In this document: in pieces, positions 1-11,704 of the stretch
How positions within the stretch are numbered: position 1 is the first letter of the stretch
Layout of the letters: each line of letters opens with the position of its first letter
Assembly (NCBI RefSeq): GCF_000276665.1
Contig: NW_004955417.1
Location: 24,167,400 to 24,231,399, forward strand
Length of the DNA: 64,000 nt
Origin: Chinchilla lanigera
Taxonomy: Eukaryota; Chordata; Mammalia; Rodentia; Chinchillidae
Direction: 5' to 3'
Notes under the pieces: generated by a model
What the model saw: the letters and a program-made list of their open reading frames with translations, nothing else
Database searches by the model: none
Told to the model about the DNA's origin: nothing
Position numbers and translations under genes: made by a program

Positions 1-91
1 TTTTTGGTTTTTCTCTGGTACCGGGAATTGAACTCACAACCTTGTGCTTGCCAGGCAGGCGCTGTGCCGCTGAGGTAAATCCCCAGCCCCA
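1..91 (-). mobile_element. ID-type SINE, tRNA-derived
   Basis: Read on the minus strand this is a full ID-type SINE: GGGGCTGGGGATTTA, an A-box-like region (CTCAGCGGCACAGCGCCTG), a B-box-like region (GTTGTGAGTTCAATTCC), the terminal GGTACC and a short A-rich tail. These are the internal RNA polymerase III promoter boxes kept from a tRNA-Ala-like ancestor. The element runs off the left edge, so its tail and target-site duplication may be incomplete. It abuts the L1 tail that follows, which suggests insertion into or beside that L1. Confidence 0.85.
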
Positions 92-296
92 GATTCTGCC
101 ATTCTTACATCTGGTAATCTGAGCAACTCAGTTGAAGATAACAATATGTAATACACCAACGACTGTTAATTCCTATCATTTTGTTTTGAAACCCTGTATT
201 ATTTTTAATGTTCTTGCTTTGTTTTGTTTGTCTGTGATATTGGCATTTTGCTATTGTTCTTTTTTTACTACTCTCCCTAAAATAAAAAAAAAATAT
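92..296 (+). mobile_element. L1 3' UTR tail fragment (copy 1)
   Basis: This AT-rich segment ends in CTAAAATAAAAAAAAAATA. It shares an ordered set of words with 3308-3490, 22757-22945 and the 3' end of the L1 at 48170-48532: ATCTGGTAATCTGAGCAAC, AAGATAACA, TAATACA, CTATCAT(C/T)TTGTTTTGAAA, GTATT and the final TAAAATAAAA. I therefore read it as the polyadenylated 3' end of one L1 subfamily. No ORF2 part is visible on its left, where a SINE sits. Confidence 0.65.
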
Positions 297-639
297 TAGC
301 ACAAACCTTTCTTTTCAATGAACTAAGAGAAACTAGTAAAGTCTACATTCTAGGTCAAACATACAAAGGCATTTTGTCAAGAACCGTGGGTGGCCTGAAG
401 ACAGCTACAGATTCTTTGACAAGTGAGCAAGAGGCGGGATCTGTTCCCTCCTTGTGGATGCCATGGTCTCTGACTGCTGTGGCCAGAGGATAATCACATG
501 TGACGCTAGTTAGTGGCAGCTCTGGCCTGGAAGAGGTCAGCAGCTTTCCTTTGGTCTGCTGACAAGTCCAGCAGCTCTGCTGGAGAGAGTGTGTAGGAAA
601 GCCCTGAGAATACAGGGTCAGGGAGAGTGCAGCCGAGCC

Positions 640-850
640 ACATTCTCCATGCATTCCTGCCAAAGCACTAGAACGCAAGTGGAGAAGTCTTGGGCCAGCC
701 CTGCCTCAGCTTGGTGCCACGTAGGAACCACAGGCAGAGCCGAGCAAAGCGGAAGAGTTGCTCAGCGGAGTTGTGTTCCGGTTCTCAACGTTGTGAGATA
801 CAATAAAACTGTGGTTGCGTTAAGTCACTAAGTTGTAGAGGAAACATTTT
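640..850 (+). mobile_element. Possible MLT-like LTR 3' fragment
   Basis: The end of this segment (GAGATACAATAAAACTGTGG, then TTAAGTCACTAAGTT) resembles the polyadenylation-signal and terminal part of MLT/ERVL-type LTRs, which usually end near a 'TTAAGCCACTAAGTTT' motif. The upstream part is too diverged to place. This is pattern recall only; an RNA gene or unique sequence is not excluded. Confidence 0.4.
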
Positions 851-3307
851 ACACAGAAATGGACAAATGAAACAATCTCTGTCCGAGTTTCCACTCTCTA
901 CCTGAATGGTACCCTTATGAACCCTTTTAAAACACACAGCATGCATTGAAAATGATAATGCTTGCCTGGGTGTCTAGGGAAATGGTTGAGGCCACTCAGG
1001 GATGGAGACTAACCCAGAAATTCTGAGTTGAAGGCTGAGAGAATCAGTGTCTTTTTGCATGCACATCTGTGCAAGTGAGCACTCTGGTAATGCACGATTC
1101 TATACAAGCTTCAGGAGTGGAAATGGCAAACAACATCGTGTTCTCTTCTACAATTCCGCTGGGTTATTAATTTTTTATTCTACAAAGATATTTATTCATT
1201 ATTTTGATCTACAAAAACAATCTGGCCATAATTCTGAATTTTATGACTTCTGTGACTGTGACGTTGGAAAATATAAAATTTGATAGTGTGCAAGGAAAGT
1301 TTCATTTCAGTTGGCAGATCTTAGGAACCTATAGGACCTTAAGACATGTCTATTTTTAATAACATCTTACTTCATTCCCACCAGTCTGTTTTTAATTTGT
1401 CACTACAGTTTTCTCTGACCATTCTTATCTCCTACCATTGTTATCAGGTTATAAAATCAGTGTCCCATAAAACTCTTCTCAAATAGTGTCATGTGGTTTT
1501 CAATTTCCTTTTGCAAACTCTGGGATCCAATTGGTAACAATTATGATTTTGGAGAGAAATATGATCTAGACTTGGCCAAAGCTGGAACGGCAACAGAGAC
1601 AGAGTTGACAGTTTCTTCATTAATGCCACCATTAAAAACAAAAATAAAATAAAAACCAAATGATCAAAGACTTCCCAAAGAGCTATTTTCCATATTGTGA
1701 TATGGCCACTTTGTAATCATTTAATCAACAATGACACAAACATGGGAACACAGGAGGAAATGTGGAAGTGTGTTGTTCCAACTGCCTCAGGGGTTTGAGA
1801 AGCAGGAGGGTGAGGACATGCTGTGCATAGCGAAGACGCGTGGCGGAACAGAAACATATGAAGCCCTCTGGAACTGTCTGCGTGTGATTTCTACAACAAT
1901 AAAATAACAGGAGGGAAAATTTATCAAGCTTGAATTACAGTGAAAGCAGTGTCTATCAGAAATTAAAGAAAATAAAGGATCCAAAGATTTTTGTCTCCTC
2001 TCCTATGCATTTATGCTCTGGCTCTATGTCACAATAAACTCAAAACTATATTAATTAAAGTGATCTCTATCGACAAGTGGTTCTCAGTCTGAGAGTAAAG
2101 GTGTGTACATAGAAAAAGTAAGTAACTGTACTAGAATGGTAGAAGTGCTGCACTACTGGTGTGCTGGAAAACATAAACAATAACCAGTTACACCTACAGA
2201 GTGGGCGGATCACTGACGTTGAGCTGAGGTGGAGGGGGGCATTTGCTTGTACAGTTAGAGGAATAGCATTTCTGTAGGAGTTTTGCTGAAGCCAAGAGGT
2301 GGAAGAATCAAGGAGCAGAGCTGCTTAGGGGATGCCAAGAAGGAAATACGTATCTATCAGGTATGGCTTAGTCATAAGATGAGTTAATTGAGTGAGGGGT
2401 GGAGAGAAAGAGGTCGCAGCAGCTTGCATGCAACCTAATCTGGTGCTGGAAGCCAGGTCGTGAAAAGACACGTACACAAGGCAAATGAGTTTGGATTTTA
2501 CAAGCAGGCACTGGGCATTCAGCAATGTTTTAAAGCAGAGGGTGTGCCGTGATAGTAGTTATGGCTTAGAAATACCACCCTGTGCTGCTCTTGAAGGAGG
2601 GTGTGCACGTGCTTTGTCTTATAGAACTTCTCACAGTTGTCCTTTTATGCTTGTTGGAGTGATTATTTGATTACTTTTTTCATTAAAGATCAGTGCACCA
2701 TGAAAACGGGGTCAATATCTTGCTCTTGCTCAGCACAGTCTCCTCAGAACTGAGAAGAAGTTCAATGATGAGTTGGTGAATGAATCAAATGACCGAGTAT
2801 GACTGTGGGCGAGGCAGAGGATGAAGGCCTGACACTTCCCATTGATGGCAGGAAGAGGGAAGAGCTTTGGCATTTCAGACCTGGAAATGTTGGGTTAACC
2901 TTGACACGTAGGTCAGGAGAAAGGATGATGCTCAAGGGCTCCTCTGAGGTTTGTAGGATGGGTTCCTAGGGGGAGGGCAGCTAGCAAATAAGCAGGAAAA
3001 TCAGGAGGAGACAGAGTGGATTTTCTTGAGCAGGGAAAACTATCATTTCATTGGGCCATGTCCTCGAGTGCTCTCAGGACATCCAAGATGAGCTATCACC
3101 TGGGTAGGAGGCCGAACGTCATTGTGGAAGCACTGAAAAGCCAAGAGGGCTTGGCTTTGGGGCTTGTCATTTACTTGTATGTGATCTAGTGGGTCAGCAA
3201 CTTCTCAAGTTGTATTTCTAATTTCTAATGGACAAATGAGAATCTCTGCCATAACTAACTCAGGACGATTTTATACTCATCTAATATTTACAAATGTATC
3301 TTGCGTA
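851..3307. other. Mostly unique, no gene seen
   Basis: I see no convincing exon and no RNA gene. The open frames are short and have no family resemblance. A weak L2/MIR-like ending (GAGTTGGTGAATGAATC) occurs around 2700-2795. Confidence 0.5.
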
Positions 3308-3490
3308 TCCGTATCTGGTAATCTGAGCAACGACTCTGAAGATAACACTAAGTAATACAACAACCATTGCTGATTTCCTATCATCTTGTTTTGAAATTCT
3401 GTACTGTTTTTATAGTTTGGGTGTTGTTTTGTTTTGTTTCTTTTTGGTATTTTGTTTTTGTTCTTTTCTCTTTAAAATAAAAAAAAAATT
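3308..3490 (+). mobile_element. L1 3' UTR tail fragment (copy 2)
   Basis: This begins with GTATCTGGTAATCTGAGCAA and ends with TTTAAAATAAAAAAAAAATTA. The order of motifs matches the copy at 92-296: AAGATAACA, TAATACAACAACCA, CCTATCATCTTGTTTTGAAA, CTGTACTG and GTTTTGTTTTGTTT. Only the last ~180 bp of the L1 is present, as expected for a severely 5'-truncated insertion. The copies differ by many substitutions, so the insertions are not recent. Confidence 0.65.
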
Positions 3491-4849
3491 ACAAACGTAC
3501 AAGAAAGGACTTCAGAAGTGTATTCAGCCAAGGCTATTATTATTGTTGTCGGCAGAAGCATTAGTGCATCCCTTAAAAGAGCATGGCACTGGTCACGCCA
3601 AAGGCAAGGCCACTTGCCCTGCATAGACTCTAGAGAAATCCCTGGCTTTTGGCCAACAGGCTTGTGAATAGGTGTGGCACGAGAAGCCTATGCTTATCAT
3701 CAGGAACAGGGAAGTCCCTCTACCCACGCCTGCTACTAGAGGGAGCCGTTCCAGGTTAAGTGGAATGACGAGATGCGAGGACCAGGAGGTGCGCTCCATT
3801 CTTGGTGATGGAAAACTAATTTATGCTTAAACAGACCACTTCTCTTGGCAGCCCCTGCAGCCATTCCTCTCCACTGAAAGACAAACACAAATCTCTTTAT
3901 TTTATATAAGTAAAAACGAAAATGAAAGATAGATCGTAGGAAGCAGGGAGAGCGCTCTTTCTCAAATGGGAGGGGGATCGAGAGATGGAGGGAAGGGAAG
4001 GGAAGGAGATGAAAAAAGAATTGAGATGTGTTACGTACAGGCCCCACCTCCCACAGGGGATGTGATTGGTATGTACCGCAAACGTGCACTAACCAAGCAT
4101 AAAAACACACAAAAAATCTTCTTAGGACTCTTCCTGCTAAAGTTGCCACTTTCTTCTTCAGCCACCATCTTAACTTTACAGCTGTGTATCAGCCCCAGGG
4201 ACACAACGCCTAATTGAGGGTAGGACCGAGTCACCCCGACTACCCCTAGTACCATCTGGGCCTCCCCTAGAGGACAGGAACTCACAGAGCACCCAGGAGA
4301 AAACCTCTCTACCTTAAAATGCTTGGTTACCTCTGAGGGTGTGTAAAAGTCTGGTAGATGGGAACAGAAAAGGGTTCTCGATTCAGATATTGATTTCCCC
4401 AAGCCTAACACCTGCCTCGATGCACAGGTGCACTTAATGGAAGCCGGCTTCTGGGACAGAGTGGCTCATGTCCTCGAATGAGCCTGAAACAGGGACTCCT
4501 CGGGGGACAGAAAGGTTGAGTTTCTGAGGACAATCAATAGGACTATATCTTTTGCCCATCTTAAGTTCTTTGATGTGATATAAAAGCAATAATGTGCCCG
4601 GGAATGAACTCATAAAGTTATTCGTTTTATAGCATAATAAAAGTGCAGCAAGATTGAGTTGGGATTTAGGCAAAGAATTGGACCGGCAAGAAGGAGGTCT
4701 GGCTTTTGTTGCCCACTCATTCATTCACTGTGTCATCTTTTGTAAGCCACCAAGGGACTCCTGACCTCAGTTTCCCCACCAGTGAATCGGTGGCAGGATG
4801 ACGTGGCCAGTAGGTGACCAGATCACAGGAGCAATGGTCAAATGCAGGG
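3491..4849. other. Unique sequence, no gene seen
   Basis: Overlapping open frames on both strands (largest 137 codons, minus strand, 3736-4149) show no domain, signal or splice-site support and are what chance gives at this length. A short purine-rich GGGAA-type stretch lies at 3968-4010. Confidence 0.5.
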
Positions 4850-4992
4850 AAGCCCACTCCTGCACTCCTGCGTCCTCTCTGCGAGCCTGTGGCCTCCGGG
4901 AACCCTGGCAGCACAACGTTCCCAGCAGCACTTGGGAAGCAAGGGCAGATTCTCCAAAACCATAATGGAGTGATCTGCACTGAGCTTCCGGC
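4850..4992 (+). repeat. Inverted duplication, left arm
   Basis: The reverse complement of this 143-bp segment matches 6278-6420 with only 5 differences that I could count by eye. I do not recognise it as a known SINE, LINE or LTR. Both arms lie beside L2-like sequence but the similarity stops sharply at each end. Confidence 0.85.
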
Positions 4993-6277
4993 TTGAGATA
5001 CATCAAGGAACAGAGAAGCCAGGCAGCATTCTTATGCTCATGGAACTCACATCCCATGGGAAGAGACAACAGCAGTCAAGTCACTAATACACATAAATGA
5101 CCGAGTCATGTTGTTTGTTGCAAGTTGCTAGGGGCTACTGCAAGGGGAGCAGGTAAGGGGGACTTCGAGTGTGAGATAGTGGCAGGCTCTGGAGAGGCTT
5201 GGTCCTAGCTGTGGTTAGTAACTTTGCTCATTTATTACTCCTAGTAAGTAATGCACTGGGATCATGTGGTTGTGATGATTCAAGGAAGGAAGTGGGGAAA
5301 AAAGTACTTAGCACTAACGGGGACTAGTTATCCCTATTTCCCAACTCCAGATGCTAGGAGTCCAAAATCAAGAATTTCAGATGGCAGATACCATGAGGCA
5401 CATAGGGTAATATTTTAACATCACAAAGAGAGGCAGGCTATGGTATTGCTGCATGATTTGCTTAGAGATGTAGCCAGCTACGGGGACAGCAGAGGTGCTT
5501 TCTGGAAGAGTCATCCAGGACAGACATCTGCAGCCAACTCCTTTTAATCTCAGGACTTCAAAATATCAGAAAAATGGAAGGGAATTATAAATTCTAAAAC
5601 AAAGCTTTTAAAATTTTACAGCGTCTAACAAGCCTCCAGAGGGTGGTTCTTTGGAGAACAAGTCACCTGAACAATCATCAGAAAAGGCAAATTTGCTTCC
5701 TCTGGGTATTTGTGTTCACAGGCTTGACTTTTTGTGTTTCATGCCAGGCCCAGAGCGCTTGTGGCGGAGGTGTGTGTTCCCGTGCAGCACTTGCAAAACT
5801 GCTGACCTCAGTGGGAACCGTTCGAGGCCTTTGATGTAGCTGATCGTTGAGCAAACAGCGTTTCTGGTGCTAAAAACATTTTGGTTTTATATCTGTTTTC
5901 ATCAATCTCCATTCGATGACAATATCATTGCTCACCTATTATAAATATTTCCCAGCTGAGAAATCACGAAAGGGCAGAGGGTTGGAGAAAGTAGTTATTG
6001 AAATGACCAAAAGGTTTTGCTGCTCCCCGCCTTGCCCTATGCTTACAGAGGTCACTCATGGGAGAAGCCCTCTTCATGGGCAAATTGAAAGAGTTCCCTC
6101 TCACCTTCCTTTAATTAAATACTACATGTTACAGATCCCCCCAAAAACTATGTCTTAGCCATTTTTCATCTATTCATTACCACATGTTAAGTGTGTTTAT
6201 GTGTAGGTGTTGTGCTAGGTAGGCATAGCCATAGAAAATAAGAACACACAGCTCCCTCTGACTATGAGGATGGGTTG
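4993..6277. other. Spacer between inverted arms, with L2-like sequence
   Basis: Segments at about 5000-5090 and 6165-6262 resemble L2 words (for example GTGTTGTGCTAGG followed by an A-rich stretch and a 'CAGCTCCCT' motif). The rest, including short open frames near 5643-5839, appears unique. No gene was recognised. Confidence 0.45.
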
Positions 6278-6420
6278 GCCGGAAGCTCAGTGCAGAACAC
6301 TCCATTATGATTTTAGAGAATCTACCCTTGCTTCCCAAGTGCTGCTGGGAACGTTGTGCTGCCAGGGTTCCCGGAGGCCACAGGCTCGCAGAGAGGACGC
6401 AGGAGTGAAGGAGTGGGCTT
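6278..6420 (-). repeat. Inverted duplication, right arm
   Basis: This is the partner of 4850-4992 in opposite orientation: 143 bp against 143 bp with five single-base differences and no gaps. Because the arms differ so little, the copy event should be much younger than the MIR/L2 fossils around it, unless gene conversion has homogenised them. Small open frames match on the two copies only because the DNA is duplicated. Confidence 0.85.
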
Positions 6421-6734
6421 TGTGCCATGCTGGGGCAGCAGGACCATTATGTTCACTAACCGCTGGTGGGGAAGAGGGTCAATGGGCCAGAAACTTTCTG
6501 GAGCTCAGTGTTCAGGAATTTAACAAAGTCCCCCCAAAAGCGTGTTAAGTGATGTGGGGACGTTTATTTCAACTCAGCACAATGTCACGAAGGGCCTGCT
6601 GGACCCAGATGCACAAAGGGGAGGCTGGATCATCCCTGTCTTCAAGGTGCATCCGGCCAGCGCACACAGAAAGACAGGCCACGTGCAGTCGGGCACACAT
6701 CGCGTGACCTTGAGCCCTCTAAAACACGGCGGTA

Positions 6735-7195
6735 GCTCTTCAAGGACAGACAACAGGATGAGGCTCAGAGAAGGGAAACAACTTGTCCAGGGCTGCAGAG
6801 AGTGACAGCCAGTGCGGCCACCAGAGTGGCTTCCGCCCCCTTCAGGAGACCCAGACACTGAGCTGACCCAGCCCAACTGCCCTGGGCCAAAGAGGCTTAT
6901 GTGTATGCAGGAGGAAGACCAAAGGACCCACACGTCCTGAGCGCTCACTGTGGCAGGCGCAGTCTGGAACACTGGTGTGCACTACGGGATTTGATACCTA
7001 CGATCTCATTTAATTTTCACAAACCGTCTGCACAGGACGTACCCTTGTTGTCCCCATTGCAAGCACAAATAAGATGAAGAATGAGACAGCAACATCACTA
7101 AAAACAATTCTAACACTCAGTAACTCATAGAACCAGGACTCAAATCCTGGATATCTGGAAACGTTGATGTTTATACTACTCTGCTGCCTGGTACA
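6735..7195 (-). mobile_element. MIR-type SINE fragments
   Basis: Characteristic MIR words appear in reverse orientation: GGCTCAGAGAAGGGAAACAA with CTTGTCCAGGGCTGCAGAG near 6760-6805, then GATCTCATTTAATTTTCACA, TGTCCCCATTG and CCAGGACTCAAATCC near 7000-7150. They may be one broken MIR or two. These are ancient mammal-wide fossils. Confidence 0.55.
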
Positions 7196-7404
7196 AGCTA
7201 TTTTTCCTTAGGCATAGTGAACCCTCACACCAAATACATATTTCAGCAATGAAAATTGTAATAAAATATGGGTCATAATCATGGCGGGAGATCCAAACCA
7301 AAAAGCATCAGAAGGATTCTGTCTTTATCAGAAAGTGAAGGGAGTGCTCCCTTGATACATCTCTTTGTCTCAACCTTAAAGGTCTTCCTCCCCATCTGTC
7401 CACT

Positions 7405-7515
7405 GTCCACTGTCCATCCACTCAACAAACATTTAAGGAGGGTCTCCTATATGCTCTGCACTGTGTAAGAAGCTGGGGAGACAACGATCAGCACATTCAG
7501 ACCACGCTCTCTAGA
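7405..7515 (+). mobile_element. L2-type LINE 3' fragment
   Basis: The order of words (CACTCAACAAACATTTAAGG, TCTCCTATATGCTCTGCACTG, then GCTGGGGAGACAACGA) follows the familiar L2 3' pattern of 'attcaacaaatatt', 'ctactatgtgcc' and 'ctggggata'. It is short and diverged. Confidence 0.55.
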
Positions 7516-7715
7516 AAGTCCTCATGGGCAGGCAGTATTGTGAAGGAAATAATTAGTGTCCAGTAAGATCTACAGAGCAACTGAGGAAGGAGCCAAGTTC
7601 TGCGGGTGCACGGATGCAGAAGGCATGATGTCAGCTACGGGGAGCTGAGAACTTTTCCCACAAAGGGGACATGTATGCTGGGAATGAGATACTTAGAGGA
7701 ACATGTTGGCTTTAG

Positions 7716-7717
<2 letters not shown>

Positions 7718-7751
<34 letters not shown>
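7718..7751 (+). repeat. (GT)n microsatellite
   Basis: Seventeen uninterrupted GT dinucleotides are seen directly. Length polymorphism is likely, and Z-DNA-forming potential is a general property of such tracts. Confidence 0.97.
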
Positions 7752-7753
<2 letters not shown>

Positions 7754-7874
7754 CTGCTTGCATTTCTCATGAGGAACTGTGAGAGCGTGAATGAGTAGCA
7801 TATTCCATAAGCCACTGACAGCATTAGGAGCAGAGGAAGGCACTGGTCTACGACTCAGAAGACACAAATTTCCA

Positions 7875-8025
7875 CCTGAGCTTGGCATGATAGGGCACAA
7901 TGCTGGCCAAGTCCCGCTGCCATTCCAAGACTCACTTTCATCATTCTTTAGACAGGAAGAGTGATGATGACTTACTTCTCACAACTAAGGGTATGACTGA
8001 ACACGTGATAGGGCCTGAAGAACAT
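7875..8025 (+). mobile_element. MIR-type SINE fragment
   Basis: The segment keeps the MIR order 'ggccaagtc ... ctcactttcatc ... gacaggaagag ... gatgatgacttac ... tgaacacgtgat'. This corresponds to the MIR core and its 3' part. Diverged and partial. Confidence 0.5.
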
Positions 8026-9160
8026 TTTATTAATCTAAACCATTATGACCGCAAATGAATCTCTCCTCCCCATTCTCCAACTGTTCCTTACCACCCAAGA
8101 ACAGGGCTCAAGCTAAAGGGAAAGAAAAGTGACCTCTGACCTAGGAGAAACATGCTATCTAGACTTAAAAAATTTATGCTTTCCCCCAAGCCTGTACCGT
8201 ATTTCATCATTAACCCATGCTCATTTTTCTTTCCCTATTCTCTAAGCTCATAGTGAACTCTTTGACGCTCCCTTCCCACTCCCCAGATGCCCCTCCCCTT
8301 GCTTTGCTCCTGCGACTATGCGGAATAAACATACTGTTGACTAAGCTGAAAAATCTACACCCAACTCCGAGGACTTCATGAGTGAACTGGAGTTGGGCTC
8401 TAACTCTCCTCAGCATTTCAGGATGAAAAGAGTTCAGAAAATGAAACATCTGCTCCCCTTCTCTGGGTTGCCTCTTCACTACAGACACTTGCACATAGAT
8501 TTCCCCGTGGGAAGACTTCTGGGAACGTGAGAAAATACATGGCTGCACTATGATGACCAGTAGTGTGCCATCCGAAGTTCAGAGCTGAAGCCCGATTAGC
8601 TACATTCTCAGCTTCAGATGTTCCAGCTCGTATTAGGAACCACTGATTCCCGAACAAGCCAGGGGAGACACTGACCAGGACTTCTCAGGATGCTACCTGG
8701 ACAGTGCGGCTTCTTATAAGCCTCTGTGGTAGTTCTGATGTCCACAGTCGGGTGGACACATGATCTGCATGACCTCTAGGCAAAGAATGATCGGCTGGGA
8801 ATGAGAAACCTGTCTAGATGTTACGATCAGAGAAGGTTTCACTCAGCCCTGCTCTCTGGAAAGCTGCAAACGGAATGGCACAAAGGAGTGAGTGAAAGAA
8901 AGGAAGGGCAGGGAGGAGAGGGCTGAGGGAAGTTGGAGGAGCAGGAAGGGGTCCGGTAAGCACGGCCGTGGGGAAGGGTTTAGTATTCCAGGAGCAATTG
9001 GGAAGTCATGGAGGGTTTGAAGCAGGGCAATGATGAGTTTTGATTTATAACGTTCAAAGATAATTTTAGCCTTAGACTTCCCAGAAGAGGGCAAAAGTAC
9101 AGCAAGGAGCACAAGTAGGAAGCAGATAATGCAGGAAACCAGGGCAGGAGGATGCTCTCC
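8026..9160. other. Unique sequence, no gene seen
   Basis: No recognisable exon or RNA gene. A purine-rich stretch occupies about 8878-8955 on the plus strand. Several short minus-strand frames overlap it and are composition-driven. Confidence 0.45.
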
Positions 9161-9164
9161 TTCT

Positions 9165-9235
9165 CTGAGTTGTTATGGAAAATAAATGAGACCGTGAAAA
9201 GGCACCTAGGAAAATGCCTGGCACAGGGTGGGTGG
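9165..9235 (+). mobile_element. MIR 3' fragment
   Basis: GAGTTGTTATGGAAAATAAA, then ATGAGACCGTG and AAATGCCTGGCACAGGGTG match the MIR 3' pattern 'gttgttgtgaggattaaatgag ... gtgcctggcacag'. Short, so boundaries are uncertain. Confidence 0.5.
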
Positions 9236-9644
9236 GGAAGGGGGGGGAAAGTGAAATGGATGAAGACGTGTTACGTGCATATAATCACCACTCCCCAGGA
9301 TAGATGTAATTACTATGCACTGCAAACATATAATTAATAAGAAGAAACATGTGAATTCCCTGCTTCTACCTCCGAACTACAGCAGGGAGACTGGCTTCAG
9401 CTCAGTGGAAGAAAGGACATCCTAAAGCCAGGCTGGCCCAGGTGGCATGGGCTACTGGATGTGCTGGATCCAGGACAACTACTGCACCAGGAAAATGGCT
9501 GAGGCCACTGGGGTTTTTCCTGCATCTCTCACCATTGCTATTTGCAGTTATTCATCTGAAGGATCTGTAAGAAGGTGGTCTGACAGCACATCTTTGTGTA
9601 TACTAAAGTGATTTTTTTTGTCCTAAATTTTAAAACCATTAGCT

Positions 9645-9745
9645 CATTTGTGTATTGAGCAAGTATTTATTGATTGGCTACCACGTGTGAGGCACTGGGG
9701 ATTCAAGGATGCAGCAAAGGTGGAGACCTATCTGTCAAAGTTGCT
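9645..9745 (+). mobile_element. L2-type LINE 3' fragment
   Basis: TGAGCAAGTATTTATTGATT, CTACCACGTGTGAGGCACTG and GGGATTCAAGGATGCAGCAA follow the L2 order. The L1 fragment that follows may have interrupted it. Confidence 0.6.
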
Positions 9746-9764
9746 ACCCCTTTTCTACATACTT

Positions 9765-10115
9765 TATTTTTTGTTTTTGTTTGTAATTTTTTTTATTAGT
9801 ACATATTTGTCATGCATATCGATCACATTTATTATAGGGAATTTGTACCTGTACATAATATATCTTAATTCTGTTTTCCCCATTTCCCTCCCCACCCTTC
9901 AGCCCCTCCTTCCCTCCTCATTTACAAAAACCTTACTTGCATTTTTTCCCTTCCATTCTCTTTTCTTTTTCTTTTCCTTTGTGCTCTTCTCATTTGACTG
10001 TTTTCTTCCTACTTCCCAATATCTATCATCCATTTTGGTCCTTATTTATGCTTTTGGTTTATCACACAGGAGAAACAATGTGATATTTAAACATATGTGT
10101 CTGATTGATTTCCCT
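9765..10115 (-). mobile_element. L1 3' end, reverse orientation
   Basis: The T-rich start, then TTTATTAGTACATATT, a 'gcat..cacatttatta' block, TTTGTACCTGTACATAATAT, CTTAATTCTG, a C/T-rich block and finally CATATGTGTCTGATTGATTT match the order of motifs in the larger reverse-oriented L1 at 21628-22455. I read it as the 3' UTR of a related L1 on the minus strand. The open frame across it (9648-10118) reflects the T/C-rich composition. Confidence 0.6.
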
Positions 10116-10119
10116 TGAA

Positions 10120-10200
10120 CACTGCCGAGCCAGGGAATCCATGTCCCAGCATCCCTTGTGATTAGCTACGGCCACGTGACTGTGTTTGTGAAAGACTGTG
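10120..10200. mobile_element. Possible MLT/MER LTR fragment
   Basis: GTCCCAGCATCCCTTGTGAT, TAGCTACGGCCACGTGACTG and TGTTTGTG resemble a block found in MLT1-like LTRs ('cagcctcccttgcagctaggtgtggccatgtgac'). The remainder to about 10560 could belong to it but is not recognisable. Confidence 0.35.
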
Positions 10201-10564
10201 ATGTTCACCCTCTTAGGCTTGGTCAACAAGTGCCTCCCACAGACTCCTCTTTTTGCTTTTGACTGGATTGAGTTGAGAAAACCTCTAGGGAGAATTCAAA
10301 AGCCATTCATTACAGAAGGCAGAACTACTGGCCGAAGCTGCCGAAAGATTGTATGGACGAGGGCATTCCTTCTTACCTGCTTGTCTAGTTCTGTTATCTA
10401 TGCAAGAAACAAAAGTCTAGATGTTGGAGCAGTTATACATCTTTTAGCCTATCTGTTATAGCAACAAATACTCTTTTATCTGAGCATAGGTCTCTGTCTC
10501 AGGACAGGCAGCTGCACTGGACACAATTTAATTACAGTTCAGGTTGCGATCCATGAGATAAGCT

Positions 10565-11700
10565 AAGCTCCCATCGTGGCACGTAACAGGGGTGTCTGGA
10601 CCACCCTGAGGGACATGGGCAATGTCACCCACACTGGGATCTACAAATTACACTGGAGTCCACCAAGAGGAGAGAGAGGGGAAGATGTTCCTGTCAGAGG
10701 ACTGGCAAGAGCAGGGCAGGGGCAAGAGAGCGCGAGGTGCGTCAGCAGGTGGGGCAGGTTCAGTGAGGTTGTGGCCAGAACTGCGGAGAGGCAGGCTGTT
10801 GCCGGAGGCTCAGAGCATCTGCCAGGTCAGCAGAAAGAGTCCTCCAGTCCCTGTTGCGCTATCAGGCTGAGTGGCTCCAGCTTCATGCAGATAACCCCTC
10901 CCCAGACAGAGGCTGGGCTCCTCACACTCCCTTCCCCTTCCTGCTTTGAGTGGAGGCCCTGTGTGTGCGCGCGCACATGCGTGCATGCCGGGCGTCGGTC
11001 ACAGGTGGCCTCAGTCATTCTTTACATGAGCCCTACCTGAAAGCCAGCAGGAGTGCAGGCCCTTAGGATGTTGCCCACCTGTACTGGACAGGCGGCCCGT
11101 GGCATAGGAAAATGGGTGCTGTGGGTCCCCCAGCTTTGGCAGGTTTAACAAAAACAAAGAGCTTCAGCCCAATTCCAGTTTAAACAGATAATACTGAAAC
11201 CACGCCAAGAAGAATCTGAGCAATATTTTGCAAACTTTAATAACAGCTCAGAGAAACCGATCAGAGCATTTGGCTTTGCAGTACATTATTGCTTAGCTGG
11301 ACCCATGTAATAGCAGAGAAGAATGAATCTATATATTTTTTTCATTCCCAGAGAATAATATTTTTCTTCCTCCCAAACTGAGAGGAATTTGGTAAAGTCT
11401 AAAATGTATTTGTCTTGTTCCTTATTTCAACTTCTCTATAAATCGCCCTTAGGGTTTTGGCACCTACTGTTAAAGCAGTCAGTTTACTTCCTGAAATATC
11501 TTCTCCTAGTGGAAATTGTATTTCTAGAAACTGTAACTTTCTTTGGTTGAGACTTTAATTTGTAGCTTTGATTTCCCGCATGCCAGGCAGTGACCAAGAG
11601 AATTAGGTACCAAGCTTTTGGATATGCCAAGCAGTAGAAGAGGTCCAGGCGTTACAGTATTTCCCTCTGGGACAAGGGAAGCTGACAGCTTCTTGGACCC
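10565..11700. other. Unique sequence, no gene seen
   Basis: A locally more GC- and CpG-rich stretch lies at about 10670-11000, including GTGTGCGCGCGCACATGCG near 10960, and holds overlapping open frames up to 154 codons. CpG density falls well short of a typical island, and I see no start context, splice site or domain that would make it a gene. Confidence 0.45.
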
Positions 11701-11704
11701 ATGT

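Noticed and set aside
3736..4411. Overlapping 126-137 codon frames on the minus strand
   Set aside because: The two frames overlap each other and a plus-strand frame, none resembles a protein family, and there are no splice sites in support.
4767..6548. Similar peptides from open frames near 4.9 kb and 6.3 kb, considered as a small gene family
   Set aside because: The likeness comes from the 143-bp inverted DNA duplication. The frames have no conserved start or stop and differ outside the arms.
7712..7900. Frame encoding a run of alternating His-Thr
   Set aside because: It is a translation of the (GT)n microsatellite. The same applies to the Cys-Val and Thr-His runs at 32757-33205.
10576..11040. 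GC/CpG-rich stretch with 154- and 82-codon frames, considered as a CpG island with first exon
   Set aside because: CpG density is only locally raised (GCGCGC near 10965), and no promoter element or donor site stands out.
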